Source: CBDHHC01 sp050633205 (lineage in GTDB: Bacteria; Pseudomonadota; Alphaproteobacteria; Rhizobiales; CBDHHC01). Taken from it: a stretch of DNA of 20,415 nt. Positions 14,074-20,415 of this stretch are shown here, piece by piece. A program made the position numbers and the translations under genes. Where the stretch lies: the NCBI GenBank assembly GCA_050633205.1, contig JBOEGA010000164.1, forward strand, positions 1 to 20,415, given 5' to 3'. The first letter of the stretch is position 1. Each line of letters begins with the position of its first letter. Below the pieces are notes generated by a model that was not told the DNA's origin, made no database searches, and saw nothing but the letters and a program-made list of their open reading frames with translations.

Positions 14074-15096
14074 CTATTTTCCTGCCATTTGACTGAGTGA
14101 CATCAGTAATCTTTCTATAAAAACCAGCTCCATTGCATTTTTTGAACGGCAACGTAATGTTGTCTGCTGTATCAAATCCAAAGCAATGAGTAGTTTTTTC
14201 TCACTCCAGCGGTTGATCTGGCGCTTGAATTCATCCTGCACTTTGTAATGTAGTGGGGGACGAAGACGTTTTATAGTGAAGTCCAGACTGTCGCCTCTAT
14301 CAAGCTCTGCTCTTACCTTGTGAAACCTGGCTATATGGCGATTCAGGAGTATTAATATGGCCGAAGGGGCATTGCCTGAAGCTATTGCTTTATCAAGGCT
14401 TTCCAAGGCTGCAGCCAGTCTTCCGCCGGTTGTGGCATAGAATACAGCGTCTAAGGAGAGGCTGGAAGAGTCCCCTATAACTGCATCAATGTCCTCAATT
14501 TCTATGGTTGATTTTCCGTTAACGTAGATGAGCAGTTTTTGAATTTCGGTTCTTGACAGGCCTCTATCTGCTCCAAGCTGATTGGCCAGATGCTGTCTGG
14601 CTTGTGAGGAGATAGACAGATTTTCCTTTACTAACTCTTCCTCAATTACCTGTATAAGGCTTCTGTTATCATCAGCATAACATGGTAATGCAACCGCATT
14701 TTTTGATTTTTCAAATATCTGTCTGAGCTTAGCTGATTTCTTTAAATCACCACCCTCTACGATAAGATAGGCCTGAAGATTGGTATTTTTAGTCAGTTCT
14801 TCTATTTGATTATTATTTGTTTTTGCAGCGGGGCGGAAGCGCACGACCTTGCTTCCTCCAAACATAGGAACCATTTGAAGTTCCACGGCTAATCTGTCTG
14901 GTGAAGCTCCTGATTCAGCATCATCTATTGTGATAATTTCACCGGGGTCTTCAGTATCTATCGAGAGAGCTTTTGCGAGAAGGGAGGAGTTTTCACGTAC
15001 CTGACCAATATCAGGGCCATAAACAAGAATAGCCCGGACATTTTTGTCCGGGGCTTTTATGAATTGGCGAACCTTGCCAGCAGAGATAGCAACCAT
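14074..15096 (-). CDS. holA: DNA polymerase III delta subunit
   Basis: HolA opens the sliding clamp ring within the clamp loader. The 340-residue product has the family start MVAISAGKVRQFIKAPDKNVRAILVYGPDIGQVRENS, followed by VQMVPMFGGSKVVRFRPA-like sequence (here LQMVPMFGGSKVVRFR), and ends with the helical collar region LHYKVQDEFKRQINRWSEKKLLIALDLIQQTTLRCRS. As is normal for delta, there is no working Walker A motif. The ribosome site is weak. It comes 46 bases after lptE on the same strand, probably as the last gene of a leuS-lptE-holA transcript. Confidence 0.93.
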   Translation of the reverse strand: MVAISAGKVRQFIKAPDKNVRAILVYGPDIGQVRENSSLLAKALSIDTEDPGEIITIDDAESGASPDRLAVELQMVPMFGGSKVVRFRPAAKTNNNQIEELTKNTNLQAYLIVEGGDLKKSAKLRQIFEKSKNAVALPCYADDNRSLIQVIEEELVKENLSISSQARQHLANQLGADRGLSRTEIQKLLIYVNGKSTIEIEDIDAVIGDSSSLSLDAVFYATTGGRLAAALESLDKAIASGNAPSAILILLNRHIARFHKVRAELDRGDSLDFTIKRLRPPLHYKVQDEFKRQINRWSEKKLLIALDLIQQTTLRCRSKNAMELVFIERLLMSLSQMAGK

Positions 15097-15142
15097 AGGC
15101 TGTCAATATTCCATATGTTTCATCGCCATTTACAGACAGAAA

Positions 15143-15745
15143 TCAGGAAGCTGCAGAAAGATAGGCTGCTAAACGGACCTTGATTTCTTCAGCAAGAGAC
15201 TTTGAAGCACGATTTTCTGCGTTAATTCTTGCTCTCACGCCACCGTATGCAGGGTTAATCTGCTCATATTGGGTTTTGTCAGAAGGATTTGCTTTTTCCT
15301 GAGCTTTGAAGAAACTCTTATCATATGCAGCACGTGCATAGCTTGAGCCTTTGTAGATTACTTTTTTGTCTCTCAAGCGGATAAGTTTAAACGCTACATC
15401 CAGTCTATAAATCTGACCCTGAGCATCACCAGTTCTTTGTACCAGTGTTGAAGTGTCAGACTCTCTTACTGCAAGCTCCAGTCTGTACAGAGGAGGTAGT
15501 GGTGCACCACCATTAGTAACCTGGTAAATCAGCTCATTACGAATTCTCTGACCAACCCGGCCTGGAATTTTAGAAATGGAGACAGATTTAAGCTCTTCAG
15601 TCAATTTTGAGCCGGAAGCTGTTGTTCCATATAGAGGTTGGAATGAACAAGCCGAAAGGCTGGCTGCTGTCAGCGCTATAAAAGTAATTCCAATAATTCT
15701 TAGCATGGTTCTGCTCTTCGCTTTATGATTGTTTATCAAATTCAT
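15143..15745 (-). CDS. lptE: LPS-assembly lipoprotein LptE
   Basis: LptE is the outer-membrane lipoprotein that plugs and helps fold LptD, the LPS exporter. The 200-residue product has a lipoprotein signal peptide with the lipobox L-S-A-C (Cys33, or Cys20 if translation starts at the second ATG, base 15706), followed directly by SFQPLYG, a start typical of alphaproteobacterial LptE. After that come IRNELIYQVTNGGAPLPPLYRLELAVRES and DVAFKLIRLRDKKVIYKGSSYARAAYD, also typical. The first ATG overlaps the leuS stop by 4 bases (ATGA), which supports coupling. The second ATG would give a more normal signal peptide length. Confidence 0.92.
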   Translation of the reverse strand: MNLINNHKAKSRTMLRIIGITFIALTAASLSACSFQPLYGTTASGSKLTEELKSVSISKIPGRVGQRIRNELIYQVTNGGAPLPPLYRLELAVRESDTSTLVQRTGDAQGQIYRLDVAFKLIRLRDKKVIYKGSSYARAAYDKSFFKAQEKANPSDKTQYEQINPAYGGVRARINAENRASKSLAEEIKVRLAAYLSAAS

Positions 15746-18351
15746 GCAACAATATTTACTATCCTTTGCGGCACGACAATGATTTTCTTTATCTCTTTAT
15801 CGCCAATGGTTCGGGTAACATTATCCAACTTTAATGCAGCTGCCTCAACATCTTCTTTTGCTGCATTGCGGTCAATTGTTAGCTCGTCGCGTCGTTTTCC
15901 ATTCACCTGTACCGCTATTGTCACGGTTTCATCCTGTAACAGATCTTTTTCAGGATCAGGCCAAGGTTGATTTGCCAGTACGTTACTGTATCCCAATTCT
16001 TTCCAAGATTCTTCGCCTAAGTGAGGCATCATTGGATTAAATAGCTGAACAAGTATTTCACAAGCTTCTCTTAATGCCCAGGCCAGGTCAGAATTGTTTT
16101 TCTTTCTGGCTTCCTGCAAGCCTGTGTTAACAGCATTGGTGAATTCATAAATATTGGCAACAGCTCTGTTGAATCTTAATGCTTCTATATCTTCACTAAC
16201 CTTTGCCAAAGCACGGTGACTGTTTTGGCGCAACTTTGTGGCGATATCATTAAATTTAGCAGGTTTTTTTGTATCAGGCTCCGGCAGAAGCTCTTTTGCA
16301 TCCTGAAGAATCCGCCATATACGTTGCACAAACCGGCCTGAGCCTTCTACACCAGCTTCAGTCCATTGAACATCGCGTTCAGGTGGAGAGTCTGACAGCA
16401 TAAACCAGCGGGCTGTATCCGCACCGTAATGACCAATGATATCAGTGGGATCAACTGTATTACATTTGGATTTTGACATTTTGCGAATAGGGCCAATCTC
16501 AACCTCTTCGCCAGTATCCGCATGTTTTGCTGTGCGCTTATCACCATTGGTTTCAATGACGACATCTGTCGGGTAGAGCCATGTACCGTCTTTTAGCTGA
16601 TAGGTTTCATGGTTGACCATGCCCTGCGTGAACAAGCGCTTAAACGGTTCTTTTACATCCAGATGTCCGGTTACACTCATTGCACGAGCGAAGAAACGGG
16701 AATAGAGCAGGTGCAGGATAGCATGCTCAATGCCGCCAATATACTGGTCTACAGGCAGCCAGTAATTTACAGCTTCCTTATCAGTTGGTGTTACTGCTTT
16801 TGAATCGCAAAATCTCGCATAGTACCATGAGGAGTCTACAAATGTATCAAACGTATCTGTTTCACGCCTAGCTGCCTTACCACAGTTCGGGCAGTCAACA
16901 TTCTTCCAGGTTGGGTGATGATCTAATGGGTTACCTGGTTTGTCGAAGGTAACATCATCAGGTAGTACAACTGGCAGGTCTTTTTCAGGTACAGGTACTA
17001 CATCACAGTCATCACAATGTATGACTGGTATAGGACAACCCCAGTATCTTTGACGTGAAATACCCCAGTCTCTCAGGCGATAATTGGTTTTTCTCTCTCC
17101 GATGCCTAAAGCCTCAAATTTGTCGGAGACCTTATTTTTTGCCTCCTCCACAGTAAGACCATTTATCTCTTCGGAGTTAATTATCGTCCCCAAACCAGTA
17201 TATGCTTCCTGATCAATTTTAAAATCCTCCTGTTTGGTATCAGAAGGCAGGACAACCGGAGTTACTTCCAGCTTATACTTATTTGCAAAGTCCAGGTCGC
17301 GTTGGTCATGTGCCGGACAACCAAAGATGGCACCAGTTCCGTAGTCCATCAGAATGAAGTTGGCGACGTAAACGGGAAGTGTTTTGCCATCAATCAGAGG
17401 ATGTTTGACTTTCAGGCCGGTATCGAAGCCTTGCTTCTCAGCTTTATCGATGTCTTCCTGACTTGTGCCCAGGCGTTTACATTCTTCAATGAAGTTCTGT
17501 AGTTCCTGATTGTCTTTTGCAAGCTCCAGAGATAAAGCGTGTTCCGGAGAAATAGCGCAGAAGCTTGCGCCGTAGATAGTATCGGGTCTCGTTGTGTATA
17601 TCTCCAGGATCTTATGATCTTCAGGAGCATTGTCGTCCGTCATTTCAAAGCGCAGGGAAAGGCCATAGGATTTACCAATCCAGTTGTTCTGCATGAGACG
17701 AACTTCTTCGGGCCAGTCTTTCAGTTCTTCCAGAGATTCAATCAAATCGTCAGCGAATTCTGTAATTTTGAAGAACCACTGGGTTAATTCTCTTTGTTCT
17801 ACGAGAGCGCCGGAACGCCATCCGCGACCATCAATAACCTGCTCGTTTGCAAGGACTGTATGGTCTTCGGGGTCCCAGTTGACTTTGCTTTTTTTGCGGT
17901 AAGCAAGGCCAGCTTTCCAGAAATCAAGGAACAGTTTCTGCTCCTGATGATAATATTCAACATCGCAGGTTGCGAATTCACGATCCCAATCAAGGGATAA
18001 ACCCATAGATTGTAGTTGTGAGCGCATGACAGCTATATTATCGTATGTCCAGGTGGCTGGGTGGCCTCCATTTTTTATCGCAGCATTTTCTGCCGGCATT
18101 CCAAAAGCATCCCATCCCATTGGGTGGAGGACGTTAAAACCTTTGGAGCGCTTGTAGCGTGCTACGACATCACCCATGGCATAGTTTCGAACATGGCCCA
18201 TATGGATCCTACCTGAAGGGTAAGGGAACATTTCGAGAACATAATATTTGGGTTTGGTGGTATCATTTTGAGCGGAAAAGGTTGACTGTTCTTTCCAGAC
18301 AGTCTGCCAATGTTTTTCCCGGTCAGGTGCGTTATAGCGTTCTTTGGCCAT
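15742..18351 (-). CDS. leuS: Leucyl-tRNA synthetase
   Basis: LeuS attaches leucine to tRNA-Leu. From the chosen ATG (MAKERYNAPDREKHWQTVW) it has 869 residues, a normal size. It shows the class I signature as HMGH (50-53) in FPYPSGRIHMGHVRNYAMGD, the CP1 editing domain with TTRPDTIYGASF and YGTGAIFGCPAHDQRDLDFA, the leucine-specific RLRDWGISRQRYWGCPIP segment with a zinc-type Cys pattern (HCDDCD, CPNCGK), the KMSKS loop (624-628), and the anticodon-binding and C-terminal domains. An in-frame ATG at 18375 would add eight residues. AGAGA lies 8 bases before ATG 18351. It heads a minus-strand unit with lptE and holA and is divergent to the yggS-like gene. Confidence 0.97.
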   Translation of the reverse strand: MAKERYNAPDREKHWQTVWKEQSTFSAQNDTTKPKYYVLEMFPYPSGRIHMGHVRNYAMGDVVARYKRSKGFNVLHPMGWDAFGMPAENAAIKNGGHPATWTYDNIAVMRSQLQSMGLSLDWDREFATCDVEYYHQEQKLFLDFWKAGLAYRKKSKVNWDPEDHTVLANEQVIDGRGWRSGALVEQRELTQWFFKITEFADDLIESLEELKDWPEEVRLMQNNWIGKSYGLSLRFEMTDDNAPEDHKILEIYTTRPDTIYGASFCAISPEHALSLELAKDNQELQNFIEECKRLGTSQEDIDKAEKQGFDTGLKVKHPLIDGKTLPVYVANFILMDYGTGAIFGCPAHDQRDLDFANKYKLEVTPVVLPSDTKQEDFKIDQEAYTGLGTIINSEEINGLTVEEAKNKVSDKFEALGIGERKTNYRLRDWGISRQRYWGCPIPVIHCDDCDVVPVPEKDLPVVLPDDVTFDKPGNPLDHHPTWKNVDCPNCGKAARRETDTFDTFVDSSWYYARFCDSKAVTPTDKEAVNYWLPVDQYIGGIEHAILHLLYSRFFARAMSVTGHLDVKEPFKRLFTQGMVNHETYQLKDGTWLYPTDVVIETNGDKRTAKHADTGEEVEIGPIRKMSKSKCNTVDPTDIIGHYGADTARWFMLSDSPPERDVQWTEAGVEGSGRFVQRIWRILQDAKELLPEPDTKKPAKFNDIATKLRQNSHRALAKVSEDIEALRFNRAVANIYEFTNAVNTGLQEARKKNNSDLAWALREACEILVQLFNPMMPHLGEESWKELGYSNVLANQPWPDPEKDLLQDETVTIAVQVNGKRRDELTIDRNAAKEDVEAAALKLDNVTRTIGDKEIKKIIVVPQRIVNIVA

Positions 18352-18465
18352 AAATTTATCTCTAGGTATTATCAAATTACAAATGTTAACCGTTTATCAG
18401 CCCTAAAAGGTATGCCGGGTCAAGGGACAAGTTGGAAGTGTGGGGAATTTTTGGGAGTTTAAGTG

Positions 18466-19131
18466 ATGGATTTAGCTTTAGAACGATTGCAAAATACATT
18501 GAAGCGAATAAATAAGGCTGCAAAAGAAGTTAATCGTGAATTTAGAGATGTGAAGCTTATAGCAGTTTCAAAAACGCATGGTGTTGATGCGATCGAGGAA
18601 GTGATCAAAGGGGGGCATTTGAGATTTGGTGAAAACCGTGTCCAGGAAGCGCAATCCAAATGGCCCGAACTGAAAGAAAGATTTGACAATCTTGAATTGC
18701 ATCTGATTGGCCCCTTGCAGTCGAATAAAGCAAAAGATGCAGTGGCGCTTTTTGACGTAATTCACTCTATAGATCGGTCCAAAATTGCAGACTCTATTGC
18801 TGATGAAATTGCTAAGCAGGGGAAGAAGCCCAAGCTTTTTGTGCAGGTTAATACTGGTGAGGAACCTCAGAAGGCCGGGGTGTTGCCGGGTGATGTTGAG
18901 GAATTTGTCGGGTATTGTCAGGAAAGCTGTAAGCTTAATATTGCGGGGTTGATGTGTATTCCTCCATTTGATGATGAACCTTCCCTGCATTTTGCGCTGC
19001 TGGCGAAGAAGGCAAAAGCTTTGGGGCTGCAGGATCTCAGTATGGGGATGAGCAAGGATTTTGAAGCAGCAATTCAGTTAGGGGCGACGTATGTGCGTGT
19101 CGGGACTGCCTTGTTTGGTGACAGGGGGTAA
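18466..19131 (+). CDS. YggS-family PLP-binding protein
   Basis: Proteins of the YggS/PROSC/YBL036C family bind pyridoxal phosphate and keep its level and amino-acid balance in order; no enzyme activity is known. The 221-residue product has VKLIAVSKTHG with the PLP lysine at residue 36, the same number as in E. coli YggS, then FGENRVQEAQSKWP, LHLIGPLQSNKAK, VNTGEEPQKAGV, AGLMCIPP, LSMGMSKDFEAAIQLGATYVRVGTALFG, all family signatures. ATG 18466 is 8 bases after GGGAG; a GTG just before it (18463) is an alternative. The gene diverges from leuS and is followed by an intrinsic terminator 135 bases on. Confidence 0.95.
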   Translation: MDLALERLQNTLKRINKAAKEVNREFRDVKLIAVSKTHGVDAIEEVIKGGHLRFGENRVQEAQSKWPELKERFDNLELHLIGPLQSNKAKDAVALFDVIHSIDRSKIADSIADEIAKQGKKPKLFVQVNTGEEPQKAGVLPGDVEEFVGYCQESCKLNIAGLMCIPPFDDEPSLHFALLAKKAKALGLQDLSMGMSKDFEAAIQLGATYVRVGTALFGDRG

Positions 19132-19176
19132 TTTATTTCAGAGGAAATGTGCAGTTATTGGTTTAAATGTCTGAAT

Positions 19177-19193
19177 GTGGAGAGGTTCTCCAC
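19177..19193 (+). other. Hairpin before the nrtA-like gene
   Basis: GTGGAGA (19177-19183) pairs with TCTCCAC (19187-19193), a perfect 7-bp stem over GGT. It is nested within an outer pair TGAATG (19172-19177) and CATTCA (19201-19206), which share one base with it. It may belong to the 3' end of the yggS transcript or to the leader of the next gene. Confidence 0.45.
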
Positions 19194-19196
19194 TGC

Positions 19197-19226
19197 CTGA
19201 CATTCACCGGATTGTAGTCTGATATA
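19197..19226 (+). promoter_or_regulatory. Possible promoter of the nrtA-like gene
   Basis: CTGACA (19197-19202) resembles a -35 box at five of six places, and GATATA (19221-19226), 18 bases on, is a poor -10 box. If real, transcripts would start near 19233 and run through the terminator at 19267. This is a weak guess from pattern only. Confidence 0.2.
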
Positions 19227-19266
19227 CCTTTTTGTACGCTTTCGTTTTCGGATAGTGTGCTCAGGT

Positions 19267-19294
19267 GCCCCTTAATTTCAGGGGCTTTTTTTTT
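19267..19294 (+). terminator. Intrinsic terminator 34 bases before the nrtA-like start
   Basis: GCCCCT (19267-19272) and AGGGGC (19280-19285) pair over TAATTTC, followed by nine T (19286-19294). This is a textbook intrinsic terminator. It may end the yggS transcript. Only 34 bases remain before the next start codon, too few for a full promoter plus leader, so it may instead be a leader attenuator of the nrtA-like gene. Confidence 0.88.
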
Positions 19295-19328
19295 AGTGCA
19301 CAGCTTCATTGTATAGGGTTGCGTAATA

Positions 19329-20415
19329 ATGAAAAAAAATAATGCCGGAAGCAGTTTCCGGGTCTGCATTTTGCTTTTATGTTTTTTGGGGCAACTACTC
19401 TTTTTGTCTTCACTCAGGGCTGAGGTGGAGAAGAAAGACCTTACATTTGCCTTTATAAAACTTACTGATATGGCTCCGCTTGCTATCGCAGTTGAGAAGG
19501 GTTTTTTTGCTGATGAAGGGCTAACCGTTAAGCTGGTTGCCAAGAAGAGCTGGAGGCTTTTGTTGAATGGAGTGATCAGCGGAAAGTATGACGGGGCTCA
19601 TATGCTTGCCGGTCAACCCCTCGCGGCATCAATTGGTTATGGTCCTCAGGCGCATATAATTACTCCTATTTCCATGGACCTGAATGGCAATGGTATTACA
19701 GTGTCCAACTCCGTCTGGGCAGAAATGAAGAAACATCTTCCAAAGAGGCCTGATGGGCGTCCTGTTCATCCTATTCGAGCTGAATATTTAAAGCCTGTAA
19801 TCGAGATGTATAAGGCAAAAGAGAAAGTTCTAAAGCTTGGAATGGTTTCTCCCGTATCCACTCATAATTATGAGTTTCGATATTGGCTTGCAGCTGGGGG
19901 AATTCATCCAGGTTTCTATACCAGGCATAATATTCAGGGGCAGGTTGCAGCTGATGTAAATTTATACGTTACTCCACCACCTTTGATGCCAACAATGATC
20001 GGTGTTGGTGTTAATGACGGCTATTGTGTTGGTGAGCCGTGGAACCAGCAAGCTATCTTTGACGGGGTAGGAGTGCCAATTGTTACAGATAATCAGATAT
20101 GGAAGCGCAATCCTGAAAAAGTCTTTGGTTTTAAAGCTGAATTTGCTCAGAAGTACCCCAAAACAACGCTGGCTGTTGTTAAAGCGCTTATAAGAGCCGG
20201 AGTATGGCTGGATGAAAATAATAACGGAAACAGAAAGGAAGCCGTTAAAATTCTGGCAATGTCTAAATATGTAGGGGCTAAAGAACAGGTTCTGGCAAAC
20301 TCGATGCTGGGTAGTTTTGAATTTGAAAAAGGCGATGTGCGACCTGCTCCTGATTTCAATATATTTTTTAGAAAATACGCTACTTATCCATATTATTCCG
20401 ACGCAATCTGGTATC
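19329..20415 (+). CDS. NrtA/CmpA-type substrate-binding protein (partial, 3' end missing)
   Basis: The frame is open from ATG 19329 to the window edge (362 codons plus one base). It starts with a signal peptide (hydrophobic stretch ILLLCFLGQLLFL, likely cut after SSLRA). The mature part has LTFAFIKLTDMAPLAIAVEKGFFADEGLTVKLV, SGKYDGAHMLAGQPLAA, VSPVSTHNYEFRYWLAAGGIHPGFY, VNDGYCVGEPWNQQAIFDGVG and the late YYSDAIWY, all signatures of the nitrate/nitrite/bicarbonate-binding CmpA/NrtA family of ABC uptake systems. In proteobacteria such proteins usually serve nitrate uptake for assimilation, followed by permease and ATPase genes; those would lie beyond the window. The ribosome site is weak (AGGG 10 bases before). 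A terminator stands in its leader. Confidence 0.9.
   Translation, partial: MKKNNAGSSFRVCILLLCFLGQLLFLSSLRAEVEKKDLTFAFIKLTDMAPLAIAVEKGFFADEGLTVKLVAKKSWRLLLNGVISGKYDGAHMLAGQPLAASIGYGPQAHIITPISMDLNGNGITVSNSVWAEMKKHLPKRPDGRPVHPIRAEYLKPVIEMYKAKEKVLKLGMVSPVSTHNYEFRYWLAAGGIHPGFYTRHNIQGQVAADVNLYVTPPPLMPTMIGVGVNDGYCVGEPWNQQAIFDGVGVPIVTDNQIWKRNPEKVFGFKAEFAQKYPKTTLAVVKALIRAGVWLDENNNGNRKEAVKILAMSKYVGAKEQVLANSMLGSFEFEKGDVRPAPDFNIFFRKYATYPYYSDAIWY

Overview
The window looks like chromosomal DNA of a moderately AT-rich free-living alphaproteobacterium. The evidence is gene order: the last codons of a HemJ-like protein, then rho, later mnmE-mnmG-rsmG-parA-parB, and facing them leuS-lptE-holA on the other strand. 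This is the conserved neighbourhood often found near the replication origin in Alphaproteobacteria. Two near-consensus parS sites inside the cluster fit that. I cannot name the genus. The base composition and gene content do not suggest Rickettsiales or high-GC Rhizobiales/Caulobacterales.

Layout. (1) 1-1613: tail of hemJ, a structured leader, rho and its intrinsic terminator. (2) 1719-7804: about 6 kb of accessory genes on both strands, in a place where rho and mnmE are close neighbours in many relatives. It holds an acidic small protein, a DUF3224 protein, a glyoxalase-like (VOC) gene coupled to a four-helix membrane protein gene, a DUF2306-like membrane protein, a 1.26-kb non-coding stretch with a 21-bp repeat array, a cupin gene, a 79-residue unknown and a Tet-family MFS exporter. 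(3) 7805-14063: mnmE, mnmG, rsmG, parA, parB, with parS sites in the mnmE-mnmG gap and inside rsmG, and a parS-like sequence split by 15 bp just before mnmE. (4) 14074-18351, minus strand: holA, lptE and leuS, in transcription order leuS-lptE-holA. (5) 18466-20415: a YggS/PROSC-type PLP-binding protein, then a leader with an intrinsic terminator and the first 362 codons of a NrtA/CmpA-type substrate-binding protein cut off by the window edge.

How the genes fit together: MnmE and MnmG together modify the wobble uridine of tRNAs. RsmG methylates 16S rRNA. ParA, ParB and parS segregate the chromosome. HolA loads the replication clamp, LptE assembles lipopolysaccharide at the outer membrane and LeuS charges tRNA-Leu. 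Rho ends transcription.

The most unusual thing here is a repeat family. Five degenerate tandem units with an exact 21-bp period lie in the non-coding stretch at 4778-4882 and run into an inverted repeat. A related palindromic piece, also with 21-bp spacing, sits inside the mnmE reading frame as a 75-bp in-frame insertion bounded by an 8-bp direct repeat. It adds 25 residues between the G3 and G4 motifs of the GTPase domain. This looks like a small palindromic element that can enter genes without breaking them.
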